Part shown: positions 8,942 to 13,275 of the stretch, in pieces | How the letters are laid out: the number at the start of each line of letters is the position of its first letter | How positions within the stretch are numbered: position 1 is the first letter of the stretch | Source: CAZRUM01 sp964603435 | GTDB lineage: Bacteria > Patescibacteriota > Patescibacteriia > Magasanikbacterales > UBA922 | NCBI GenBank assembly: GCA_964603435.1 | Contig: CAZRUM010000008.1 | Span: 1-32,837, forward strand | DNA length: 32,837 nt | Direction of reading: 5' to 3' | Notes under the pieces: generated by a model | The model's input: the letters and a program-made list of their open reading frames with translations, nothing else | The model's database searches: none | Told to the model about the DNA's origin: nothing | Position numbers and translations under genes: made by a program

Positions 8942-9013
8942 CATTCGAATTACGAATCGATTCGAATTTTCGAATTTCGGAAATTCGTACCACAAGGTGA
9001 ATTTCGCAATTAG
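8942..9013. repeat. TTCGAATT phrase-like repeat
   Basis: ATTCGAATTACGAATC, GATTCGAATTTTCGAAT, TTTCGGAAATTCG and a final GAATTTCGCAATTAGAAT form a cluster of short, mutually complementary words (attcgaat, tacgaat, cgaattt). They can fold back on each other. A related word string (TTCGGAATTACGAACTC) occurs at about 29250-29268. Confidence 0.6.
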
Positions 9014-9040
9014 AATGTTAACTATAAATACGCATATTTT

Positions 9041-9490
9041 ATGAAATCTTACGCAACCCACAAAAAGGCCAGATTTGACTATGAAATCCTCGATACTCTC
9101 GAGGCCGGTCTTGTGCTATCTGGTATGGAAGTAAAAGCTGTCAGAGCTGGTCAAGTAAAACTAACTGGAGGTTTTATTAATATTCACAATGACGAAGCTT
9201 TTCTAGTAAATGCACATATATCTCGATATAAATATTCTGGAGCTGACGATGATTATGAACCAGACAAAAGTAGAAAATTATTATTAAAACAAAGAGAAAT
9301 CGCTTATTTAAAAGGAAAAACCCAAGAAAGAGGGTTGACAATTGTACCTCTTTCCATGTATAATAGTGGTCGTCTCATCAAAGTCCAGATAGGTATTGGT
9401 CGTGGTAAAAAGAAACACGACAAACGAGAGACTATCAAAAAACGTGATTTGGACAGAGAAACACGTCGAGCGATAAAAGGAGATCTTTAA
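9041..9490 (+). CDS. smpB: SmpB, tmRNA-binding protein
   Basis: This 149-residue protein is the full family length. SmpB binds the tRNA-like end of tmRNA and delivers it to stalled ribosomes for trans-translation. Visible family features are the beta-barrel with SGMEVKAVRAGQVKL (31-45), the KLLLKQREI helix, the GLTIVPL strand, and the basic C-terminal tail (KKKHDKRETIKKRD) that enters the ribosomal decoding channel. The start is an ATG with no SD, as for most genes here. Its partner RNA, ssrA, starts 115 nt downstream on the same strand. Confidence 0.97.
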   Translation: MKSYATHKKARFDYEILDTLEAGLVLSGMEVKAVRAGQVKLTGGFINIHNDEAFLVNAHISRYKYSGADDDYEPDKSRKLLLKQREIAYLKGKTQERGLTIVPLSMYNSGRLIKVQIGIGRGKKKHDKRETIKKRDLDRETRRAIKGDL

Positions 9491-9568
9491 AATTAAGTTA
9501 AAGGTTAACCGCGTGATGGTGCCAATGGAGAGAAGGACACGTAAAACTCCCTTTGGTCGTCACGTGCC

Positions 9569-9606
9569 CGCGTAAAATGTTGCAATAAATTGCACCATTT
9601 TACGCG
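9569..9606 (+). promoter_or_regulatory. Long hairpin flush with the tmRNA 5' end
   Basis: CGCGTAAAATG (9569-9579) pairs with CATTTTACGCG (9596-9606), continued by TGCAA/TTGCA after one mismatch. This gives about 16 bp closed by a TAAA loop. The 3' arm ends on the first G of mature tmRNA (9606). No T-run follows, so it is not an intrinsic terminator. It may present the precursor for 5' processing (inference). No promoter is evident between smpB and ssrA, so the RNA may be cut from a joint transcript. Confidence 0.7.
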
Positions 9607-10006
9607 GGGATGACAGGGTTCGATGGGTGGACCCATGTTATCTTTTACAAGCATGTCGAGGAGGCACTCTTTCCTCGTAAATAACCGGAGTGCATTGATA
9701 TAAGTGCAAACTTTATCAGCCGAGCAAAGAATGCTGTAGCGCAAGCTTTCAGCGTTCCTACACTCGCATCCGTAGTCGCTTAAGTGCAACTGCCATCGTC
9801 CCTCGGATACTCAATATGAGATCGACGGTGTAAAACATTGAGTGTAAGGCTAGATTTCCGTCTGTAGGTCTAGTCTGAAATTAATACAGATCTTAGCTTG
9901 TTGCTTTTTGTCACTTTCCCAACAACAAGTGAAACACCAAAGTGGCTAAACATGTAGACTGTAGGGGTAACCCGCCCAGACCCGGGTTCAATTCCCGGCA
10001 TCTCCA
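9606..10006 (+). ncRNA. ssrA: tmRNA (transfer-messenger RNA)
   Basis: The 5' end GGGGATGACAGGGTTCGAT is the canonical tmRNA start. GGGGATG (9606-9612) pairs with CATCTCC (9999-10005) as a 7-bp acceptor stem with one G-U pair. The T arm is CCGGG-TTCAATT-CCCGG (9982-9998) and the discriminator is A10006. CCA is not encoded (CTC follows) and must be added after transcription. The 5' arm carries a strong hairpin (CGAGGA/TCCTCG) upstream of the resume codon, and pseudoknot-like pairing follows the tag. The total of about 401 nt is normal for one-piece tmRNA. It lies directly between smpB and infC. Confidence 0.95.
9706..9783 (+). other. tmRNA proteolysis-tag reading frame
   Basis: The resume codon GCA (9706) is preceded by TATAAGT, like the usual UA-rich signal before GCAAAC. 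The frame runs 25 codons to TAA (9781-9783), beginning ANFISRAK and ending LASVVA. The tag starts AN, as most do, but is long (8-15 residues is usual) and ends in VVA rather than the common LAA or VAA. The resume site follows from the conserved start; the tag has not been checked against proteins. Confidence 0.85.
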
Positions 10007-10032
10007 CTCGACAGTAGAAAGTCAAAAGTCAA

Positions 10033-10097
10033 AAGTTTATAAAGTACGAAATATAAATCACTTTTTAACTTTATTAACTTTAAAACTTTATAAACTT
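10033..10097 (+). repeat. Inverted repeat in the infC leader
   Basis: AAGTTTATAAAGT (10033-10045) is the exact complement of ACTTTATAAACTT (10085-10097). It lies within a stretch of repeated words (GTCAAAA, AACTTTA) between tmRNA and infC. It can form a 13-bp stem ending just before the infC start, so it might limit initiation. It could equally be one of the phrase-like intergenic repeats of this genome. Confidence 0.6.
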
Positions 10098-10102
10098 ATT
10101 TT

Positions 10103-10651
10103 ATGAGAAGATCACGAAAAAAAAGACCTCAAAAAGCCTTAATTGCACATTTTAGACTTAATGATAAAATCAGCGTACCAGAAGTACGTGTTATTAATGA
10201 TGCTGAAGAAAATATTGGTGTGATGAGTGTGGAAGAAGCTCTTACCCTGGCTCGTGGAAAAGAAATGGATCTAGTAGAAATCAACCCAAAAGCCCAACCT
10301 CCAGTTTGTAAAATTACCAACTTTTCTAATTTTAAATACCAAAAAGAAAAAGAAGCTAGAAAAAACAAAGCTCAGGCTCACGAAACTGAAACAAAGGGTC
10401 TTCGCCTATCTGTCAGAATTAGTGACCATGATATGGATGTAAGAATAAACCAAGCTGATAAATTCCTCAATAGAGGGGATAAAATCAAACCAGAAATAAT
10501 TTTGAAAGGAAGAGAAAATGCAAAACCAGAACTAGCTTTTGAAACTATGAAAAGATTCTTTGCTAAGATGAGCGAAAAAATGGAACTGAGAACAGAGCAA
10601 GAACCTACCAAACAAGGTAACAAAGTAACGGCAATTTACGCCAAAAAGTAG
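10103..10651 (+). CDS. infC: Translation initiation factor IF-3
   Basis: This 182-residue protein is full length. IF-3 binds the 30S subunit, prevents premature 50S joining and checks the start codon. The N-terminal domain shows the family start (LNDKISVPEVRVIND, 19-33, and EALTLARGKEMDLVEINPKAQPPVCKI) joined by a Lys-rich helix to the C-terminal domain (SVRISDHDMDVRINQADKFLNRGDKIKPEIILKGRE). It starts with an ordinary ATG rather than the rare AUU used for autoregulation in E. coli. No SD is visible. rpmI and rplT follow in the classic order. Confidence 0.97.
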   Translation: MRRSRKKRPQKALIAHFRLNDKISVPEVRVINDAEENIGVMSVEEALTLARGKEMDLVEINPKAQPPVCKITNFSNFKYQKEKEARKNKAQAHETETKGLRLSVRISDHDMDVRINQADKFLNRGDKIKPEIILKGRENAKPELAFETMKRFFAKMSEKMELRTEQEPTKQGNKVTAIYAKK

Positions 10652-10667
10652 CCCACAGGACAAGCTA

Positions 10668-10696
10668 TTGACTTTTTCACAAAGTTGGTATATAAT
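10668..10696 (+). promoter_or_regulatory. Promoter for rpmI-rplT
   Basis: TTGACT (10668-10673), a 17-nt spacer and a perfect TATAAT (10691-10696) lie in the gap after infC. L35 and L20 therefore have a promoter separate from infC. Confidence 0.75.
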
Positions 10697-10723
10697 CATA
10701 CCACTTTTTTAAATCCATTATCT

Positions 10724-10763
10724 GGGTACCTAAAACCTAGGACCTAAAACCTAATAACCTAGA
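10724..10763. repeat. ACCTAAAACCTA phrase-like repeat
   Basis: The words ACCTAAAACCTAGG, ACCTAAAACCTA and ATAACCTAG are repeated head to tail immediately before the rpmI start. The composition differs from coding sequence, and this is one of several word-repeat families in the intergenic gaps here. Confidence 0.6.
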
Positions 10764-10766
10764 AAT

Positions 10767-10973
10767 ATGCCTAAAGCAAAAACTCACAAAGCAACTGCTA
10801 AGAGATTCAAAATTAAAAAAAGTAAAACTGGCATCCAAATAGTCAAAAGAACTGACGGTCAGGATCATTTTAATTCTCGTGAAAGTGGTAAAACCAAGAG
10901 AAACAAACGCGGTGACAAAACGATGTCAAACTCTATGAGAAAGACTATCACTCGCGCTATTAAGAATATCTAA
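10767..10973 (+). CDS. rpmI: Ribosomal protein bL35
   Basis: This 68-residue basic protein has the bL35 pattern: MPKAKTHKATAKRFKIKKSK at the start, then a basic C-terminus (TKRNKRGDKTMSNSMRKTI). It is a component of the large ribosomal subunit. It has its own TATAAT promoter upstream and sits 145 nt ahead of rplT. No SD precedes the ATG. Confidence 0.96.
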   Translation: MPKAKTHKATAKRFKIKKSKTGIQIVKRTDGQDHFNSRESGKTKRNKRGDKTMSNSMRKTITRAIKNI

Positions 10974-11013
10974 CATAAATTAATTTCGAAACCCCGATAG
11001 GGGTGAGACATCC

Positions 11014-11081
11014 CTTTATAAGCCACTTAATTTGCATTAAATAAAAATTTTATTTAATATGACGATAAGTGCATTATAAAG
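11014..11081 (+). promoter_or_regulatory. Structured rpmI-rplT intercistronic RNA
   Basis: CTTTATAA (11014-11021) pairs with TTATAAAG (11074-11081) and CACTTA (11024-11029) with TAAGTG (11066-11071). An inner palindrome, ATTAAATAAAA/TTTTATTTAAT (11036-11058), extends the stem. L20 is known to repress this operon by binding structured leader RNA in several bacteria. Whether this stem is such a site is inference. There is no T-run on the plus strand, so it is not a simple terminator. Confidence 0.55.
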
Positions 11082-11118
11082 CGATACCTCACTTCGTTCG
11101 GTATTAACAAAAAATATT

Positions 11119-11463
11119 ATGCCAAGAGTAAAAAGAGGCGTAGGCCACGTAAAAAAGAGAAACAACCTATTGAAACGCGTAAAAGGCTTTGGCGCCGGTA
11201 GAAAAAACCTGATCAAACAAGCTAAAACAGCTGATACAAAAGCTGGTGCACATGCCTATCGTGATCGTAAAGTAAAGAAAAGAACCATGCGTGCCTTATG
11301 GCAAGTAAGAATAAACGCTGCTGTTCGTATTTTTGATACAAGCTACAGCAAATTCATTGGTAACTTGAAAGCAAAGAACGTAGAACTAGACCGAAAGGTA
11401 CTTTCTGAAATTGCTAACGACCATCCAAAAGTATTCAAGAAAATCGTAGAATTTGTAAAATAA
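11119..11463 (+). CDS. rplT: Ribosomal protein bL20
   Basis: This 114-residue protein is the full bL20 length. It has the N-terminal MPRVKRGVGHVKKRNNLLKRVKGFGAGRKNLIKQAK segment that threads into 23S rRNA, and the globular C-terminal part (RALWQVRINAAVR...YSKFIGNLKAKNVELDRKVLSEIA). It is an early assembly protein of the large subunit and, in other bacteria, an operon repressor. It is the last gene of the infC-rpmI-rplT cluster and is followed by an intrinsic terminator. Confidence 0.97.
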   Translation: MPRVKRGVGHVKKRNNLLKRVKGFGAGRKNLIKQAKTADTKAGAHAYRDRKVKKRTMRALWQVRINAAVRIFDTSYSKFIGNLKAKNVELDRKVLSEIANDHPKVFKKIVEFVK

Positions 11464-11472
11464 CAAACTTCC

Positions 11473-11502
11473 AAAAAATCGTCTTAATAAGGCGGTTTTT
11501 TA
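11473..11502 (+). terminator. rplT terminator
   Basis: AAAAAATCGTCTT and AAGGCGGTTTTTT form a stem (two G-U pairs) with a short AAT-type loop and a T-run, 10 nt after the rplT stop. Confidence 0.85.
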
Positions 11503-11519
11503 TTTTCCACAATATACTC

Positions 11520-11548
11520 TTGACAAGTATCTTAATATGTGATATGAT
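11520..11548 (+). promoter_or_regulatory. Strong promoter of GC-rich unit 1
   Basis: TTGACA (11520-11525), exactly 17 nt, then TATGAT (11543-11548). The DNA turns sharply GC-rich about 25 nt downstream, marking the start of the first GC-rich transcript. Confidence 0.8.
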
Positions 11549-11631
11549 GATATATCTTCTGACCGAGAACAATCTCGCCTATGAAGATCCCTCAGGATGC
11601 AGGCCGACAACGCCTGCCAAGGAGAACGCTG

Positions 11632-11763
11632 ATGAAGAACACCCGTGGATCGACGACTCGCAGCCTGTCGCTGGCATTGATGAAAAACAGCGTCACCGAG
11701 AACGACGCCGCGCTGCTCGACCCCGACCACACCGACCTCGACACCGTGGGCGCCGCCCGCTAG
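11632..11763 (+). CDS. Small 43-residue protein of GC-rich unit 1, unknown
   Basis: ATG 11632 is preceded by AAGGAG (11619-11624) with 7-nt spacing, and before that by a hairpin GCAGGC/GCCTGC (11599-11617). A longer in-frame start at 11581 has no SD and would read through the hairpin, so I chose 11632. The product begins MKNTRGSTTRSLSLALMKNS, is Thr/Ser/Asp-rich with an acidic middle (LLDPDHTDLD), and has no cysteine or membrane span. Codons are GC-rich, unlike the AT-rich neighbours. No homologue is recognised. The region might instead be a structured RNA carrying an incidental ORF; the promoter and SD argue for translation. Confidence 0.5.
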   Translation: MKNTRGSTTRSLSLALMKNSVTENDAALLDPDHTDLDTVGAAR

Positions 11764-11856
11764 CTCAGCCACGAGCAGCCCGGCGAGAACCCCCACCATC
11801 AACCCGGCGCCGATGTTTTCAGCACCGACGCCACAGCTTATGACATGGAGGCCCCC

Positions 11857-11886
11857 ATGTACGGATACACCACATCTTTCGTCTAG
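11857..11886 (+). CDS. Possible 9-residue SD-led peptide
   Basis: GGAGG (11847-11851) lies 5 nt before ATG 11857. The frame MYGYTTSFV ends at TAG. The spacing is ideal, but the frame is too short to judge by composition. It could be a leader peptide for the structured element that follows. Confidence 0.25.
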   Translation: MYGYTTSFV

Positions 11887-11957
11887 CGACTCTAACACAC
11901 GCGACTCAGAATCGACCATCATGGTCGATCTTGAGAGCACTCCTGGGGAGACAACAA

Positions 11958-12058
11958 GAGGTCACCTGTTTGCAAAATCGCCGGTATTTTTACACCGGCC
12001 ACACGTCGACGGCGACAGCCCACGAGGCACCCGCACTCGACACGCAACAGGTGACCTC
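11958..12058 (+). repeat. Long dyad with internal hairpin, GC-rich
   Basis: GAGGTCACCTGTT (11958-11970) is perfectly complementary to AACAGGTGACCTC (12046-12058), and a further GC pair fits across a bulge. Inside is GCCGGT-ATTTTTAC-ACCGGC (11980-11999) and weaker GTCGA/TCGAC pairing. It can fold as a cruciform in DNA or as a branched RNA near the end of GC-rich transcript 1. No T-run follows. Confidence 0.6.
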
Positions 12059-12090
12059 GTCACCCCTTCTCGACAATCCACAAAAAACTC

Positions 12091-12119
12091 TTGACAAAAA
12101 TACCTATTTTTGCTAAGAT
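12091..12119 (+). promoter_or_regulatory. Promoter of the hairpin small RNA
   Basis: TTGACA (12091-12096), 17 nt, TAAGAT (12114-12119). The predicted start is near 12126, just ahead of the structured RNA. Confidence 0.8.
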
Positions 12120-12125
12120 AAAAAA

Positions 12126-12227
12126 ACAATTTAGAAGTAAGACCTATTAAATGTTCGGTGCATGACGGGTTCTCCCCCTCCTTAGAACCCAATGTCTGTG
12201 CTGAACATTTAGCAGGTCTTTTTTTAT
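12126..12227 (+). ncRNA. Hairpin small RNA with anti-Shine-Dalgarno loop
   Basis: This RNA of about 100 nt has its own promoter and ends in a T-run (12219-12225). It folds as one long imperfect hairpin. AAGACCT (12139-12145) pairs with AGGTCTT (12214-12220), and TAAATGTTC (12148-12156) with GAACATTTA (12203-12211). GCA and GAC (12160-12166) pair with GTC and TGC (12094-type internal arm at 12194-12201), and GGGTTCT (12167-12173) with AGAACCC (12184-12190). The 10-nt apical loop is CCCCCTCCTT. CCTCCTTA (12177-12184) equals the 3' end of 16S rRNA (anti-SD). It shares nothing with the conserved SRP RNA, 6S or RNase P motifs I know. The gene is well supported; the function is not known. Confidence 0.75.
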
Positions 12228-12234
12228 CCAAAAC

Positions 12235-12263
12235 TTGACATTTTTAAAGAAATAATGTATTAT
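12235..12263 (+). promoter_or_regulatory. Promoter of the 40-residue basic protein
   Basis: TTGACA (12235-12240), 17 nt, TATTAT (12258-12263), starting only 10 nt after the small RNA's terminator. Confidence 0.8.
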
Positions 12264-12291
12264 ATGACCACTAATTTATAACTACTGCTAT

Positions 12292-12414
12292 ATGGGAATG
12301 CGAAAAAAAAATAATCAAACAGCAAAATTAGAACGTGCTAAAGCCAAAATCAAACGAGACAAAAAGAAACAAAAAAGACTTGCCAAGGCTGAGGCAGCTA
12401 AGACAACAAAATAA
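12292..12414 (+). CDS. 40-residue lysine/arginine-rich protein, unknown
   Basis: ATG at 12292 (MGMRKKNNQT...) or two codons later at 12298 gives a 40- or 38-residue frame ending at TAA 12412-12414. About half the residues are Lys, Arg or Ala, in a pattern suggesting a continuous basic helix (AKLERAKAKIKRDKKKQK). This resembles small ribosome- or nucleic-acid-binding proteins, but I do not recognise a family. It has a near-perfect promoter and AT-rich codons like the host genes. A run of nine A's near the start (12303-12311) could allow slippage. tRNA-Asp follows 58 nt later. Confidence 0.65.
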   Translation: MGMRKKNNQTAKLERAKAKIKRDKKKQKRLAKAEAAKTTK

Positions 12415-12416
12415 TC

Positions 12417-12445
12417 TTGCTAAAATAATCACTTTGTGATAAAAT
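12417..12445 (+). promoter_or_regulatory. Possible tRNA-Asp promoter
   Basis: TTGCTA (12417-12422), a 17-nt spacer and TAAAAT (12440-12445) lie directly before tRNA-Asp. A short GTCCC/GGGAC hairpin (12452-12466) lies between promoter and tRNA. Confidence 0.45.
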
Positions 12446-12472
12446 TATTTCGTCCCAAGTAGGGACGTATTT

Positions 12473-12546
12473 GGACCGGTAGTTCAACTGGTTAGAGCAC
12501 CGCCCTGTCACGGCGGAAGTTGCGGGTTCGAGTCCCGTCCGGTCCG
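12473..12546 (+). tRNA. tRNA-Asp (GTC)
   Basis: The cloverleaf is complete. Acceptor GGACCGG pairs with CCGGTCC; the D arm carries AGTTCAACTGGTTAGAGC; the anticodon stem is CCGCC/GGCGG with loop CTGTCAC (anticodon GTC at 12507-12509). The T arm is GCGGG-TTCGAGT-CCCGT and the discriminator is G12546. CCA is not encoded. Confidence 0.97.
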
Positions 12547-12551
12547 CTTTG

Positions 12552-12582
12552 AAAAACTTAGCTTCACACAGCTAAGTTTTTT
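12552..12582 (+). terminator. tRNA-Asp terminator
   Basis: AACTTAGC and GCTAAGTT form a stem around a TTCACACA loop, followed by six T's. Confidence 0.85.
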
Positions 12583-12620
12583 GGTACAACAACCAAACAT
12601 TATAACTTGCATAAAATGTA

Positions 12621-12649
12621 TTGACAAAGACAGCAAACTATGTTATACT
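12621..12649 (+). promoter_or_regulatory. Strong promoter of the lipoprotein unit (GC-rich unit 2)
   Basis: TTGACA (12621-12626), 17 nt, TATACT (12644-12649). The start near 12656 gives a 5' leader of about 170 nt before the lipoprotein TTG codon. Confidence 0.8.
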
Positions 12650-12730
12650 TATCTGTTTATCGTGCGTAATTGGCTATTTTTAGCTAATTAAAGCCATAAA
12701 CAAAAGTCCATTACAATTCATCACACCCTA

Positions 12731-12785
12731 GTGGACAGGATATTTGAAAGCAAAATAAATAAATGATTTCAAATATCCTGTCCAC
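12731..12785 (+). promoter_or_regulatory. Perfect 19-bp hairpin in the lipoprotein leader
   Basis: GTGGACAGGATATTTGAAA (12731-12749) is perfectly complementary to 12767-12785, with an A/T-rich 17-nt loop. No T-run follows, so it is not a terminator. It ends 29 nt before the SD of the lipoprotein gene. It could stabilise or regulate the mRNA, or be a remnant of an inserted inverted repeat. Confidence 0.75.
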
Positions 12786-12827
12786 ATAATACCGGCGAGG
12801 GTCTTTAAGAACCCTAAGGAGGAAGCG

Positions 12828-13130
12828 TTGAAGAACTTCAGAATGTGGCTCCCAGTTCTACTGGTCTTCGGACTGTTCATGGTGAATGGTTGTGCCGGCG
12901 GGCCCAACTCGGCTGTCGACACCCCCTGCGAGAGCGGCAGTATCGCCGGCTTCTGGCTGGGTCTCTGGCACGGAATGATTTCCTGCTTCACCTTCATTAT
13001 CTCGCTCTTCGAGAAGTCGGTCGGCTTCTACGAGGTGCACAACAACGGCGCGTTGTACAACCTCGGCTTCTTGCTCGGAGTAGGCACCCTCTTCGGGGGA
13101 CTCACTTCCACAGCGTCACGTCGTCGCTGA
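12828..13130 (+). CDS. Small membrane lipoprotein (GFWxGLWHG family)
   Basis: The TTG start at 12828 is set by a perfect SD, TAAGGAGG (12815-12822), 5 nt upstream. The 100-residue product has a signal peptide with lipobox VNGC (Cys22 would be lipidated). It then has the GFWLGLWHGMI...TFIISLF...VGFYEVHNNGALYNLGFLLG pattern, which I recognise from small, widespread uncharacterised bacterial proteins, with two short hydrophobic segments (about 41-61 and 75-91) and a basic tail. Codons are strongly GC-rich compared with the flanking genes, which suggests transfer or special selection. The SD is complementary over 9 nt to the loop of the small RNA at 12126-12227. The function is unknown. Confidence 0.85.
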   Translation: MKNFRMWLPVLLVFGLFMVNGCAGGPNSAVDTPCESGSIAGFWLGLWHGMISCFTFIISLFEKSVGFYEVHNNGALYNLGFLLGVGTLFGGLTSTASRRR

Positions 13131-13149
13131 CGGCAACTGAAGGGGTGTG

Positions 13150-13227
13150 ATGACCGACCATAAGGTCGGACGAACTCTTCCGATGGTGTTCGTCCTCGCG
13201 ACGTTCACCATCGGACCCTTCTTATAG
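13150..13227 (+). CDS. Possible 25-residue hydrophobic peptide
   Basis: ATG 13150 (or GTG 13147) lies just after GAAGGGG, 19 nt beyond the lipoprotein stop. The frame begins MTDHKVGRTLPMVFVLATFT, is hydrophobic in its second half and ends at TAG. It overlaps the strong hairpin at 13179-13215, so the sequence may be kept for RNA structure rather than peptide. Confidence 0.3.
   Translation: MTDHKVGRTLPMVFVLATFTIGPFL
13179..13215 (+). promoter_or_regulatory. Strong GC-rich hairpin at the end of unit 2
   Basis: TCCGATGGTG (13179-13188) pairs with CACCATCGGA (13206-13215). After a TT/TT mismatch, CGTC pairs with GACG around a 5-nt loop. There is no T-run. It may protect the 3' end of the lipoprotein mRNA. 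A smaller CCGACC/GGTCGG hairpin (13154-13169) precedes it. Confidence 0.6.
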
Positions 13228-13275
13228 ACATTAAATTTAGTGTTCATAAGAGGTGTGACAAATCTTGAAAACTGT

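Larger units (their letters stand above)
11764..12090 (+). other. GC-rich gene-poor stretch of unit 1
   Basis: This GC-rich transcript body lies downstream of the 43-residue ORF. It holds one 9-codon SD-led ORF (11857), a hairpin ATCGACC-ATCAT-GGTCGAT (11912-11930) and the long dyad at 11958-12058. It becomes AT-rich again just before the next promoter. No convincing longer gene is seen on either strand, and open frames here lack start signals. Confidence 0.55.

Noticed and set aside
9505..9789. 94-residue minus-strand frame
   Set aside because: It lies antisense to the tmRNA gene, whose ends and tag frame are clear.
11500..11940. 146-residue minus-strand frame across GC-rich unit 1
   Set aside because: It runs antisense to a consensus promoter and an SD-led ORF, overlaps the rplT terminator, and reads as low-complexity Val/Gly typical of antisense GC-rich frames.
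11813..12094. 93-residue plus-strand frame in GC-rich unit 1
   Set aside because: There is no SD, it crosses two strong hairpins and its composition (Thr/Pro/Arg/His) is not protein-like. It is probably open only because GC-rich DNA has few stops.
12126..12227. SRP RNA or 6S RNA as identity of the hairpin RNA
   Set aside because: The conserved SRP helix-8 sequence (GGTC...GGAAGGAAGCAGCC type) is absent and the RNA is too short and differently shaped for 6S.
12845..13150. 101-residue plus-strand frame overlapping the lipoprotein gene
   Set aside because: It is an alternative frame of the lipoprotein gene without an SD. The TTG frame has SD, signal peptide, lipobox and a recognisable family pattern.
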